64,000 bases of DNA from Lithobates sylvaticus (taxonomy: Eukaryota; Chordata; Amphibia; Anura; Ranidae): contig CM053033.1 of the NCBI GenBank assembly GCA_028564925.1, positions 116,018,252 through 116,082,251 of the forward strand, read 5' to 3'. The translations under genes were made by a program, and so were the position numbers. The notes beneath the pieces were generated by a model. It had not been told where the DNA came from and made no database searches. It worked only from the letters and a program-made list of their open reading frames with translations. Shown one piece after another: positions 1 through 11,210 of the stretch (position 1 is its first letter; each line of letters starts with the position of its first letter).

Positions 1-3000
1 ACGCCAGAGACGCCGCAGCAACAATCTGTGCCTGTATTGCGGAGAGCCTGGTCATTATGTCCGGAACTGCCCGGCTAAACTCCGTAAGTTCCCTACTATT
101 CTCTCCAGTTATGTGGATCCTGTGACCGGGGTTTCATCTCATCTTGCCCTTTCTGTCTCCTTCCAGTTCTCAGGAAGGACCCTACAAACCACAGCTATCA
201 TTGACTCTGGTGCCTGTAGTTGCTTTATGGACTCTGCTTTTGCTGCCCGGCATCGAATTCCTCTCCGTCTGAGAAAACAAGGCCTGTCTGTCCACCTGGC
301 AGATGGATCTACCATCAAATCTGGCCCAGTGACTCAGGAGACTGCCCCACTGCACACAGTGATCTCAGAGTCACATCAAGAACTGTTATGTTTGGACATA
401 ATTTCTTCCCCCTTGTTTCCAGTCATTCTAGGGATCCCCTGGCTGCAAACACACAACCCGGTCATCAACTGGTCCACAGGAGAGGTGGCCTTTTCTTCTC
501 CCTACTGCCAAAGGTCCTGCGGCTTCTTGGTCCCCGCAGGACCCTCTGCTCTGCTCTGCCTCGAAAACGAGGCAGGTCTACGCCAGTCCATCCCTGAAGT
601 CTACCATGCTTACCTGGATGTGTTTAGCAAACAAAGGGCAGATGTGCTGCCACCCCATAGGCCCTATGACTGTCCCATTGAACTTCTTCCCGGGGCCAAG
701 ATTCCTTTCGGTAGGGTCTTTCCATTAACAGAGGTGGAGCAGGGAAAATTAAAGGACTATATAGATGATAACCTGAAAAAAGGGTTTATCCGCCCGTCTA
801 CGTCTCCTGCAGGTGCAGGAATATTTTTTGTAGAGAAGAAGGACCATTCTCTCAGACCCTGTGTGGACTACCGTGCCCTAAACGAGGTCACAGTTAAAAA
901 TCGCTACCCGCTTCCCCTGGTACCTGAACTGTTTCAGAGGCTTGGCACGGCCTCCATCTTTTCTAAACTGGACCTCAGAGGGGCATACAATTTAATACGT
1001 ATAAAGGATGGGGACGAATGGAAGACGGCATTTCGGTCTCGATTTGGGCACTTCGAGTACCTGGTGATGCCGTTTGGACTCTGTAACGCCCCCGCTACCT
1101 TCCAGTCCTTCATAAATGATGTGCTTCGGGACTTCCTTGATGTTTTTGCTGTTGTTTATCTTGATGACATACTAATTTTCTCTTCCTCCCTAGAGCTGCA
1201 TCGTGGACATGTTAAAAGTGTGTTGGGCCGTCTTCGGCAACATGGCCTTTATGCCAAGGCAGAAAAGTGTCTCTTTGAGGTAGAAAGCATACCCTTCCTA
1301 GGTCTGATCATCTCCAGTAGAGGCATCCGGATGGATCCCCAGAAAATCTCAGCCATCCTGGACTGGCCAGTTCCTGCAGATAAAAAGGGGATCCAGCGAT
1401 TCATTGGCTTCGCCAATTTTTATCGCAAATTCATCAAGGGATTCTCGGCCATAGTGACGCCCATTACTCAACTCACCAAGCAAGGTACCCGTTTTCATTG
1501 GTCCCCTGAGGCCCAAGGGGCCTTCGAGGCCCTCAAGGGGCTCTTTACCTCAGCTCCTATCCTGAAGCATCCAGATCCTTCTCTGCCCTTTGTCCTCGAG
1601 GTGGATGCTTCAGAGATAGCTGTAGGGGCCATCCTGTCCCAGAGACAGGGCATCAAAGCCCTGCTACACCCGTGGCATTCTTCTCACGGAAATTGTCCCC
1701 AGCCGAGAAGAACTACGATGTGGGGGATCGGGAATTACTGGCCATATAAACCGCCCTCGAGGAGTGGCGTTACCTGCTAGAAGGGGCTATTCACCCAATC
1801 CTGATCTTCACAGATCACAAGAATCTAGAGTACTTAAAAACTGCCAAGAGGTTAAAACCTAGACAGGCCCGTTGGGCCTTATTTTTCTCTCGTTTTACTT
1901 TTCACGTGACATATCGTCCGGGTTCCAAAAATGCGAAGCCGGACGCTCTGTCTCGTATGTATCACAAATCCCAGGATGGTTCCCCTCCAGACACTATCCT
2001 TGCCCCTGGAAACTTTCTCCTGCTACAGGAAGACCTACGGTCCCAGCTCAGGCGGGCTTCCAGTGGCCTCTTACCCACTCCCGGTCCTGGGTTGCAGGCC
2101 AAGGATGGGCTATTGTGGCATGGGGATAAGATTTTCATTCCCGAGGGTCTGCGGGTAACCGTCCTGGAATTGTGCCATGATCACAAGCTTGCTGGACACT
2201 TTGGTGTCACCAAGACCACTGAATTGGTACAACGTACCTTCTGGTGGCCCCAGCTAAGGGAAGACTGCAGGAAATTTGTGGAAACATGTACTGTGTGTAT
2301 TCGGAGCAAAAGCCACAGAACCAAAGCCTGGGGCTTACTCAAGCCATTACCAGTCCCAGATCGTCCCTGGAAAATGCTGTCCATAGATTTCATTGTGGAA
2401 CTGCCCCCAGCAGAGGACCACACTACGATCTTCGTGATAGTTGATCGTCTGTCAAAAATGGCACACTTTGTTCCCATGAAGGGTACCCCTTCTGCCTCAG
2501 AAACCGCACAAGTGTTCATCCGAGAAATCATCAGACTCCATGGGGTACCAGCCAACATAGTGTCCGACCGAGGGGTACAATTCACCTCTCGGTTCTGGAA
2601 ATCACTCTGCAAGGCCCTCAACATTGAGCTATCGTTTTCTTCCGCTTATCACCCTCAAACCAATGGGCAGACCGAAAGAACCAATCAGACTCTGGAACAA
2701 TATCTTCGATGCTTTTCTTCCTTCTCCCAAGACGATTGGATTTCTCTGTTGCCGGTTGCCGAGTTTGCATATAACAATGCTATCCACTCGGCCACCCAAC
2801 AGACACCTTTCTTCGCCAACTATGGCTTTCACCCCTCATTCCTGCCCAATTCTCTTCCTGAATGTACTGTGCCCGCAGTCCAGGAGAAGATTGACTTCTT
2901 TGCTTCCAATAACCAACTCCTGCAGGATACCATGGCTCGGACCCAGGAACATAACAAAACAGTCTTTGACCGAAAGAGGCGTGGAGAATTGATACTGGCA

Positions 3001-3930
3001 CCAGGTGACACAGTGTGGCTCTCCACCTTGAACCTGAAGTTGGCTTGTCCCTCAAAGAAACTGGGCCCTAAGTTCTTGGGTCCCTTTCCAGTCAAACGAA
3101 AGATTAATGAAGTAGCCTATGAGTTGGAACTTCCTGATTCCCTCAAGGTCCATCCAGTCTTTCATGTTTCCCTGTTAAAACCTTCCACTTCCAACCCCTT
3201 TCCCAACAGAAGGACGGTACCCCCAGACCCAGTCTTGGTAGATGGCGAGGAAGAATATGAGGTAGAGGCCATACTAAATGTTAGAAAAAGGAGAAATCAG
3301 AACCAGTTCTTAATCAAATGGAAAGGATATGGTCCTGAAGAGAATTCCTGGGAGCCCGAGTGTAATATCCATGCTAAGAGTCTAGTTCAAGCCTTCAAAA
3401 GAGCTCATCCTGAGAGATTCGCCCAGAGGGGCACCCGGAGGTTGCCCCTAGGAGGGGGGCAATGTCATGAAGATCCTGCCAGAAATCTAAACCCGGGCCG
3501 TCCTGGCCCTCAGATTCCATTGCGCATGCGCATGCGCGCCCGGGCGCGGGCACGTGCACAACCGCGCACAGGGAGACGGGCGCGCGCCCTAGTTAGCACC
3601 AGCCGGCCTATTTAAGCCTGACTTGAGCAGACGGTCTTTGCTGTCTGCTCTACAGCGTTGTGGTATAGTAAAGTGAAACCTGATCCTGTTATACCTGTTC
3701 CTTTGACCCGGCTTGCCATTAAGACTATCCTGCTTTCTGCCTGTACCCGACCCCGGCTTCCAGTGACCATCCTCCTGCCTGATCCATTGTACCCTGCCCT
3801 GGTTCAGATCTATTACCTGACTTTTGATGAACTTTGGTTCCTTGTTCAGCCTTGTCCAGTCTGCAGTCTGACCCTCTGTAACGAGCCTGTTCACCTGTTG
3901 GTTCCAGTCCAGTCCGTGGTTCCGTTTCCT

Positions 3931-4278
3931 GTGTCCAGTTCCTGTCAGCTCTGCTAACCAAGCTTACCTGTGAACCTGTCTGCCAAGCCAGTGTCCAGTT
4001 CCTGTCAGCTCTGCTAACCAAGCTTACCTGTGAACCTGTCTGCCAAGCCAGTGTCCAGTTCCTGTCAGCTCTGCTAACCAAGCTTACCTGTGAACCTGTC
4101 TGCCAAGCCAGTGTCCAGTTCCTGTCAGCCCTGCTAACCAAGCTTACCTGTGAACCTGTCTGCCAAGCCAGTGTCCAGTTCCTGTCAGCTCTGCTATCCA
4201 AGCTTACCTGTGAACCTGTTTGCCAAGCCGTTGTCCGGTTCCTGTCAGCTCTGCTATCCAAGCTTACCTGTGAACCTG
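3931..4278 (+). repeat. 60-bp minisatellite inside the LTR
   Basis: About 5.8 copies of a 60-bp unit, so regular that successive 60-column rows (3961, 4021, 4081, 4141) are nearly identical. Each unit contains GTGTCCAGTTCCTGTCAG and CCAAGCTTACCTGTGAAC. Open frames through it are a consequence of the period being a multiple of three. Confidence 0.95.
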
Positions 4279-4905
4279 CTTCCTGTGATCCTGCCAGCTC
4301 CGCTATCCGGTTTACCTGTGAGCCTGCTTCCTGTGATCCTGCCAGCTCCGCTATCCAGTTTACCTGTGAGCCTGCTTCCTGTGATCCTGCCAGCTCCGCT
4401 ATCCGGTTTACCTGTGAGCCTGCTTCCTGTGATCCTGCCAGCTCCGCTATCCAGTTTACCTGTGAGCCTGCTTCCTGTGATCCTGCCAGCTCCGCTATCC
4501 GGTTTACCTGTGAGCCTGCTTCCTGTGATCCTGCCAGCTCCGCTATCCAGTTTACCTGTGAGCCTGCTTCCTGTGATCCTGCCAGCTCTGCTATCCAGTT
4601 TACCTGCGAGCCTGCTTCCTGTGATCCTGCCAGCTCTGCTATCCAGTTTACCTGTGAGCCTGCTTCCTGTGATCCTGCCAGCTCCGCTATCCAGTTTACC
4701 TGTGAGCCTGCTTCCTGTGATCCTGCCAGCTCTGCTATCCAGTTTACCTGTGAGCCTGCTTCCTGTGATCCTGCCAGCTCTGCTATCCAGTTTACCTGTG
4801 AGCCTGCTTCCTGTGATCCTGCCAGCTCCGCTATCCAGTTTACCTGTGAGCCTGCTTCCTGTGATCCTGCCAGCTCTGCTATCCAGTTTACCTGTGAGCC
4901 TGCTT
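4279..4905 (+). repeat. 48-bp minisatellite inside the LTR
   Basis: About 13 copies of a 48-bp unit containing CTTCCTGTGATCCTGCCAG and GCTATCCAGTTTACCTG. The first six or so units alternate CTATCCGG and CTATCCAG, which is a 96-bp higher-order period. The unit shares its CTATCCA...TTACCTGTGA...CCTG skeleton with the neighbouring 60-bp unit and looks derived from it by loss of about 12 bp. Its reading frames give a 16-residue repeat on either strand but no recognisable protein. Confidence 0.93.
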
Positions 4906-5085
4906 CTCAGAGATCCTGCCTGCTCAGCTAACCTGTTTCCGTCCCACCGGTCTGTTGATCCTGCCAGGCACCCGTGCTCCTCCTCACTCCTGTCCCTCCT
5001 GTTCCCACACCAGGGGACCAGGAGTGGGAGACGCAAGGGAGGCCTCTCCCTGCAATCTCGGGCTTGCACCACCAGGTACGTGACA

Positions 5086-8000
5086 GATATACATAGCACT
5101 GTTTACCACTAGGATGCAATGTACGAGCGACCCCCCCTGCCTTACCGAGGCACGGGGGGTACAACCGGAGCATACTGAACCCAGGTCAGACCACAGTGAC
5201 CTATGCGGGATCACTAACCCCCTCACCATACCAGGCGTTACCAGCATAATACCTGATAGCACCCCTGCTCCCCTCAATATACCACATGGCTACGCTTAAA
5301 ATAGTCACCTGGAACGTCCGCGGCCTATGTGCTAAACCCAAGCGCCTGGCAGTCCTCACCCACCTTAAACGCCTGCGGGCAGATATCTCTATCCTTGCCG
5401 AAACCCACCTCACTGGCCAATCCCAGAGGGCACTGAAGAAGCCATGGGTAGGCTGGCTGTACAACGCTCCTTACACTCCCAACTCTCGGGGCATAGCTGT
5501 CCTCATTGCCAAAACGGTACAATTTCAGCTGCACGACCTACAGCTTGACCCCCTGGGCAGATTTCTGTTCCTCCACTCCACGGTAGGTGGAAGGGAGCTA
5601 CTGATAATGGCATTTTACATACCCCCGCCCTTCCAATTCCACGCACTACAGGAAGGACTAGCCTTCATGACCAAATACCCTACGGTACCTGCTATCTGGG
5701 CGGGCGACTTTAACATGACGATCAACCCCAACTTAGACAGACTCAGCACGACCACCCCGCCACCCCCCCCTCAATACACTACTAGATTTGGCAAATTCGC
5801 AGCTGAATTCGCCATGACTGACACTTGGAGATACAAACACCCCACCAAGATAGCCTTCTCCTGCTACACCCCATCGCAACAGGCCATGTCCCGTATAGAC
5901 ATGATCCTACTCTCCCCCGCCCTGCTGCCTGACCTCCTGGATGTGGGGTTCGACACCAGGGTGCTCTCGGATCACTCTCCATACTGGATGACCCTGAGGC
6001 TACCCACTGCCTCCCCCCTCCGGATATGGAGACTGAATCCGTTCTGGCTCACGGTTTTGTCTGATCTAGACGCCGTGCAGAGAGAATGGGTCCACTTTTT
6101 CCACACAAACGAGAAAACGGCATCTGCCGGGTCAATTTGGGAAGCTTTTAAGCTTCACGCCAAACTCATCTTATCCACACGTATAAATAGACACAAATCC
6201 ACATCCAAGATAGTACTCCAGCAAGCCGAAGAAAGACTTGACTCCCTGGAGCAAACATTCCTCACCGACCCCTCGGCGGCGAACGCCTCCCTTCTCCGGC
6301 TGCAGTCCAGGCTGACCAACCATCTACACTTTGAAAAGGCAAAGCAGGGCATCTTTTTCTGTAAACAGCGAGTATATGAACATGGCAAACGTGCGGGCAA
6401 ACTACTAGCATACATGGCCCATCTGGACCATAGCCCTCCAGTGGTTGTTCGGCTTCAGACTGCAGCTGGGGAAGTGACAGCGGACCCGGACTTGGTGGCG
6501 GAGGAGTTCAAGCTATTTTACTCCAACTTATACACCTCTACGGCACGCCACACGCACAATGAACTCTCCCAGTTCCTACATCCTATCAACTTCCCCACAA
6601 TCTCCCAGACCCAACGGTCTATCCTAGAAGCCCCAATCACCTCTGAATGTATAGCGGAGGCCCTTGCCCTTCTCCCACACTCCAAGGCCCCGGGCTCGGA
6701 CGGCTTGCCCTTGGAGTTTTATGCCCAATTTCAAGAAGTCCTCATCCCCAAGCTACAAGCACTCTACACCCACATATTTGACACTGCCACCCTCCCTCCT
6801 TCCATGGGGGAGGCTCTCATAGTACTTATCCCCAAACCCGGCAAAGACCCCCTTTACCCAGAATCTTACCGCCCCATCTCCCTCCTCCAACTAGACGTGA
6901 AAATACTAGCCAAGATCCTTGCCCTGCGACTTAACACAGTCATACTCAGCCTGATTCACCCTGACCAGACTGGGTTCATGCCCAACAAAAACACCGCTTT
7001 CAACCTCCGCAGACTCTTTATGAATCTGCAGGCCACCCATGACAACACTGGGTCCAGGGTAGTGGTGAGCCTGGATGCCGCAAAGGCATTTGACTCCGTT
7101 GAGTGGAGCTATCTCTGGGAGTGTCTACACAGGTATGGCTTCGGCCCTAAATTCATAAAATGGCTCCAGCTCCTATACCAGGCCCCCACTGCCCGGATCC
7201 AGGTCAATGGCCGAATCTCAAGCTCTTTCCCGTTATCCAGAGGCACTCGCCAGGGCTGTCCGATTTCCCCCCTGCTCTATGCCCTGGCGGTAGAACCACT
7301 CGCCATCGCTATCCGGTCTCACCCCCACATCATGGGCCTCCGCTCTGGACCTCTTGTCGAGACTATCAGTCTGTATGCAGACGACATGCTGCTGTACCTA
7401 GAAGACTCGGGCCCCTCCCTTGAGGCGGCCCTGGGGCTGATAGAACAGTTTGGGGAGTACTCCGGGCTGCAGATAAATTGGACCAAATCCCAGATCCTCC
7501 CAGTCGACTTGGGTGCCCCGTCTGCATCCCAGGCAGCACTCCCTCTCGTCAGGGCCAACCAAATTAAATATCTAGGCGTACAATGCTCCAGAAACCTGAC
7601 GGATTATGTCAACCTAAACATAGAACCCCTGTTCTCCTTACTCAAAACCAAAACCCAGGTGTGGTCCCGCCTTCCCCTAGGGGTGATGGGACGGATAAAT
7701 TTGGTTAAGATGATCCTCCTTCCCAAGCTGCTCTATCTGTTTTGGCATGCCCCCCTCAGCATACCTCCTAGAACCTTCAAGTCAATGGAAGCAATCCTTA
7801 ACACATTTGTATGGGGCACAGCCCGCCACAAACTCTCCTGGGATACTCTAAAACGCCCTGCCCATCTTGGTGGCACTGCCCTTCCAGACCTCCTTTTGTA
7901 CTACATAGCGGCACAATTATCACACTTCTACTATTACAATCACACAGACAAAGACCGCTATACCACCCTAGTCTGCTCACCACACTTTGACCAGGTCATC

Positions 8001-9383
8001 CACCCCTTCCGGATCCTTATGCGTGGCACCTCTAGACCCCTTACCTCCAAACACACCATGCTGTTTCACCACTGCAAGGTGTGGCGACAAGCTACCACCA
8101 TCACCAGAGCCCCTGCATTCCACACATACACGCCCCTGTGGGATAACCCCCAGCTCCCCGAACTACACACCATTCCAGATCAAAACCAGTGGATAAATAA
8201 TGGCGTTATTTTCCTTTTCCAAGTTCTCTCCCACGGTAGAATTAGACAGTTTCAAGCTCTCAAGGACGAATTCAACCTCCCCAGTCGTATGCTTTTCCGC
8301 TACCTCCAGCTCCGCCATGCCCTGAACTCCCAATTCGGTGAAGCTGTCCCCAGACTTGAGGCCCTGCCAATCACGAATGTTGTCCGCGGTCAAGACTCCA
8401 AGAGACTGACCTCCTTTTTCTATAATCACCTTATAACGCCGGTGGCCACCGAACGAGCATTTCACCTTAAAACTAAATGGGAGGCGGACCTGGGGGTGGT
8501 CGAGGACGACGACTGGGAGGATGCACTAGCCGCCTCAAAAAAGGTATCCCCCAAACTGTCAGACAGACTTACGCATCTATATATGCTTCATAGGTCATAT
8601 CTCACCCCCACCCGACTGTCCAAATTCAAACCCGGTACAGACCCTTCTTGCCCCAAATGCGGGGACCCACGAGGCACCTTCTACCACCTACTATGGACAT
8701 GCCCAAAGCTCCAAGACTACTGGTCTCAGATTGTCAAGTTCCTCCACGACCGAATGGGGTCTCCCCTGACCCTGTGCCCCCGCCAGTGTCTCCTTGGCAT
8801 CCTCCCCCTCCCAGAAGAGGAAAAACATCTCTGCACATTTCTCCAAGAATCACTCTTCCTAGCCAGGCTGCTAATCGCACGCACCTGGATCAGAGCAACA
8901 CCTCCCACCATCCAGCAATGGAAAGGGACGATTAATGCCACACTCCCTTACAAAAAGGTGCTCTACAAGCATAGAGGGTGCCCGGCAAAGTTTAATAAAA
9001 TCTGGGACAGGTGGATAGAGGACTCTGCCACCTGCACTGACCAGAATTGACCCACACCCGCCTGGATTCGCCCGACTAGGCGCGGCCTCCCATCAACCTC
9101 CGATTAGAAACAGCCCCACCTACCATATACTTACAATGGCCTGCACCCCCCGCCCAGCTGCAGTGCTCAGCCCCGCAAACCACGCCTCCTCCTGCACCCA
9201 TCTACTTGCTCCGCATGGTCCCCTAAATGAAACCCTAGTATGCTCGCAATATCACATTGTCATGTTATACAAAGTTATGTCAGATGTCTTATCCTTGATT
9301 GTGGTGCATGTTGCACCCTATATTCGAATATGTATCCGTTTGTATTATGCTCAATAAAGGTTTTTTTGATCAAAAAAAAAAAA
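5086..9383 (+). mobile_element. L1/Tx1-like LINE (ORF2 and 3' end)
   Basis: Non-LTR retrotransposon with a complete ORF2 (5286-9050), a 3' UTR, an AATAAA signal at about 9353 and an A-run ending at 9383. Only about 200 bp precede ORF2 and no ORF1 is present. Either the copy is 5'-truncated, or the Gypsy LTR that abuts it at 5085/5086 inserted into it and ORF1 lies left of the window. Downstream, 9384-9427 is the tail of a Harbinger-like MITE, which may be the target this LINE landed in. Confidence 0.9.
5286..9050 (+). CDS. LINE ORF2: AP endonuclease-reverse transcriptase
   Basis: A 1254-codon open frame with no internal stop. The N-terminus is an apurinic-type endonuclease: WNVRGL near residue 9, AETHL near 38, WAGDFNM around 139-145, RIDMILLSP and SDHSPYW in the first 230 residues. 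The central reverse transcriptase shows YRPISLLQLDVKILAK, DQTGFMP, SLDAAKAFDSVEW, RGTRQGCPISPLL and YADD at residues 697-700. The C-terminus has a CPKCG...H...C zinc-finger-like motif ending WTCPKLQDYW. This order fits the L1/Tx1 group. It would nick target DNA and copy its own RNA there. An uninterrupted frame of this length suggests a recent insertion. The ATG at 5286 was chosen because the endonuclease starts directly after it (MATLKIVTWNVRG). Confidence 0.92.
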   Translation: MATLKIVTWNVRGLCAKPKRLAVLTHLKRLRADISILAETHLTGQSQRALKKPWVGWLYNAPYTPNSRGIAVLIAKTVQFQLHDLQLDPLGRFLFLHSTVGGRELLIMAFYIPPPFQFHALQEGLAFMTKYPTVPAIWAGDFNMTINPNLDRLSTTTPPPPPQYTTRFGKFAAEFAMTDTWRYKHPTKIAFSCYTPSQQAMSRIDMILLSPALLPDLLDVGFDTRVLSDHSPYWMTLRLPTASPLRIWRLNPFWLTVLSDLDAVQREWVHFFHTNEKTASAGSIWEAFKLHAKLILSTRINRHKSTSKIVLQQAEERLDSLEQTFLTDPSAANASLLRLQSRLTNHLHFEKAKQGIFFCKQRVYEHGKRAGKLLAYMAHLDHSPPVVVRLQTAAGEVTADPDLVAEEFKLFYSNLYTSTARHTHNELSQFLHPINFPTISQTQRSILEAPITSECIAEALALLPHSKAPGSDGLPLEFYAQFQEVLIPKLQALYTHIFDTATLPPSMGEALIVLIPKPGKDPLYPESYRPISLLQLDVKILAKILALRLNTVILSLIHPDQTGFMPNKNTAFNLRRLFMNLQATHDNTGSRVVVSLDAAKAFDSVEWSYLWECLHRYGFGPKFIKWLQLLYQAPTARIQVNGRISSSFPLSRGTRQGCPISPLLYALAVEPLAIAIRSHPHIMGLRSGPLVETISLYADDMLLYLEDSGPSLEAALGLIEQFGEYSGLQINWTKSQILPVDLGAPSASQAALPLVRANQIKYLGVQCSRNLTDYVNLNIEPLFSLLKTKTQVWSRLPLGVMGRINLVKMILLPKLLYLFWHAPLSIPPRTFKSMEAILNTFVWGTARHKLSWDTLKRPAHLGGTALPDLLLYYIAAQLSHFYYYNHTDKDRYTTLVCSPHFDQVIHPFRILMRGTSRPLTSKHTMLFHHCKVWRQATTITRAPAFHTYTPLWDNPQLPELHTIPDQNQWINNGVIFLFQVLSHGRIRQFQALKDEFNLPSRMLFRYLQLRHALNSQFGEAVPRLEALPITNVVRGQDSKRLTSFFYNHLITPVATERAFHLKTKWEADLGVVEDDDWEDALAASKKVSPKLSDRLTHLYMLHRSYLTPTRLSKFKPGTDPSCPKCGDPRGTFYHLLWTCPKLQDYWSQIVKFLHDRMGSPLTLCPRQCLLGILPLPEEEKHLCTFLQESLFLARLLIARTWIRATPPTIQQWKGTINATLPYKKVLYKHRGCPAKFNKIWDRWIEDSATCTDQN

Positions 9384-9427
9384 CAACAGTAAAGCGGCGC
9401 CCAGGGCGGCTCAGTGTGAAAGGGGTC
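9384..9427. repeat. 3' remnant of a Harbinger-like MITE
   Basis: The stretch ends CAGTGTGAAAGGGGTC then TAA, the same terminus as the element at 14346-15290. It begins exactly where the LINE A-tail stops, so the LINE probably split this element and the other half lies left of the window. Confidence 0.55.
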
Positions 9428-10261
9428 TAATTGATGATATTTATTATTTTTTAGCACAAAATATAATGTCGGTTTAGGTTTTGCTATTTTTGTAACAACG
9501 TTGTTAGAGTAATAGATTCACATTATAGTTTAAGACAAAGCAAGGGCTTTTTATTCAGCCACCTGTTCAGGGAAGGGGATGCAGAAAATGGGGGGGAAAA
9601 AAGATTAAATTATAACTAAACGCAAAACATTTCTTTTAGTTTTGGATACAGTGGAGATGGATTAGAACACTTGTTTAATGCTGCCTGTTCCCCCCATTAG
9701 GGAGATTTACCCTCTCTATTTGTCCTGCTTACCATTATCATTGAAAGTTAAAAAAATAAATAAAATCCCAAATTTTGCGTTATCCCCAGAAAAGTAATAG
9801 AGGGGAAATCGTCCAATGGGGGTCCCCAAGGAATTCCCTTAAATTTGCAGGTATTTCCTCTTACTTCCTGTTTGGCTGTGGGACAGGAAGGGAAGGGAAA
9901 TCTTTGCAATGGCAAACAAATCTGATCCAATTCTATCCAAAATGAAAAAAAAAATGTTGCCTATAGTTCTACTTTAACTGGAGTTCTACTTTAACTTACA
10001 TTAAAGGGCCTATTCAGCCTAATTTTATTAAAAAGTACCAGGTGTTCCTGCCCATTCTTTAATCACCACACTGCTGCTGCAAACTCCTGACACTTGTTTC
10101 ATTTGGAAACCACTGTACATCTATTACCACCAGGGTTTTTTTTCTCAAAGAATAGAGAATACCTCCTAGTTCCGCCAGAACCAAGTATCATTTTGTGCTG
10201 TTAAGTAATTTGTATGGAATTTGTTAAAGGTAACAAGGAAAACAGTAAAATAGATCCCCTA
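9428..10261. other. AT-rich intronic DNA with a worn repeat fragment
   Basis: No gene. The part at about 9640-9990 (TTTTGGATACAGTGGAG..., GGGGAGATTTACCC-like, CTTCCTGTTTGG...ACAGGAAG) resembles pieces at 27060-27300, 27690-27930 and 63390-63500, so it is a dispersed repeat. The rest is low-complexity AT-rich sequence. Confidence 0.45.
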
Positions 10262-10668
10262 GTAACAATAGATACCCGCAACAACATTAGACCCCCCCCA
10301 ACGAAAATACCTCCAGCAACAATAGACCCCTGGCAGCAACAGTACATCTCCCAGCAGCCAGCATCAATATGTCTGCAAGCAACAGTAGATCCCTCTCAAC
10401 AACAAATGACCCCCCCCCCAGCAACAATAGCCCCCCCCCAGCAGCCAGCATCAATATGTCCACGAGCAGCCAGCAACAATAGACCCCTCCTTCAACAGTA
10501 GATCCCTCCCAACAACAACTGACCTCCCAGCAACAATAAACCCACCCAGCAGCCAGCATCAATATGTCCATGAGCAGCCAGCAACATTAGACCCCTCCCA
10601 GCAACATCTGACCCCCCCCCCCCAGCAACAATGGATCCCTGAGCAGCAAGCATTAGTTGACCCTCAGA
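10262..10668. repeat. Irregular tandem repeat of CAGCAACAATAGACCCC type
   Basis: Variable units built from CAGCAACAATAGACCCCTCC and CAGCCAGCATCAATATGTCC, with runs of C. Open frames on both strands here are composition artefacts. Confidence 0.8.
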
Positions 10669-10809
10669 ACCCCTTGCCCTGTACATTCAGTGTTCCGGTT
10701 GGAAAAAAGCCCTACTTACCACAGAACGTGACACTTTATATGTACGCCGGTACAAAAAGTGGAAAGTCCCACCCTTCCTGGTAAAACTTTGCCCTCTCTC
10801 CAGTTCTTA

Positions 10810-11210
10810 GGGCTCTTTCACACGGGGCGGATCAGTGCAGATCCGCCCCGTGGATATCCGCTTGCTCAGCGGGGATCGCCGGAGCGATCTCCGCTGAGCA
10901 GGAAGATGACAGGTCCGTCTCTGCACACTGCGCAGGGACGGACCTGTCACAGCGCCGCTCTCCCCTATGGGGGATCGGGTGACGACGGACCGTAGAGTCC
11001 GTCGTCATCCGATCCGCTCTGTAGACGGATGGAAAAATAGGGTTTTCCTCCGTCTGCAGAAACGGACCATAGCGGGCACGGACGAGATCGGGTGTCAGCG
11101 GATGCTCATCCGCTGACACCCGCTATCCCATAGGGATAAACGTATGTCCGTTTTTCATCTGAAAACGGATGGATGAAAAACGGACATACGGACCGTCCGT
11201 GTGAAAGTCC
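10810..11210. mobile_element. MITE with GGGCTCTTTCACACGG termini
   Basis: A 401-bp hairpin-rich element. Left end GGGCTCTTTCACACGG, right end CCGTGTGAAAGTCC, flanked by TTA and TAA. The interior is a chain of GC-rich palindromes. Related copies with TTA direct repeats lie at 21357-21716 and 62572-62854. The 3-bp TTA-type target site fits PIF/Harbinger, which is inference because no transposase is present. Confidence 0.75.

Larger units (their letters stand above)
1..5085 (+). mobile_element. Ty3/Gypsy chromovirus fossil, 3' part
   Basis: LTR retrotransposon entering from the left edge of the window. Parts in order: a CCHC zinc knuckle of gag (about 25-75), an aspartic protease with a DSGA motif (about 150-500), reverse transcriptase with YLDD (about 650-1400), RNase H (about 1500-1950), an integrase with an N-terminal zinc finger and DDE core (about 2150-3000), and a chromodomain ending in FLIKWKGYGPEENSWEPE (about 3240-3400). 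A purine-rich tract (3450-3460) sits just before the 3' LTR. The chromodomain after integrase marks it as a chromovirus of the Metaviridae. It is broken, with roughly one or two lesions in the visible part, so it looks fairly young. The 5' LTR and most of gag lie outside the window. Confidence 0.93.
3463..5085 (+). repeat. 3' LTR of the Gypsy element
   Basis: The LTR begins TGTCATGAAG directly after the purine tract and ends GGTACGTGACA, giving TGTCA/TGACA terminal inverted repeats. A GC-rich stretch with CpG-dense hexamers (3520-3590) is followed by a TATA-like TATTTAAG at about 3608. Most of its 1.6 kb is taken up by two adjacent minisatellites (3931-4278 and 4279-4905), which lie downstream of the TATA-like site. 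No second LTR is in the window for comparison, so insertion age cannot be estimated from LTR divergence. Confidence 0.8.

Noticed and set aside
4150-5112. Open frames on both strands of about 300 codons
   Set aside because: They follow the 48-bp minisatellite in the LTR; the period is a multiple of three and no protein family is recognisable.
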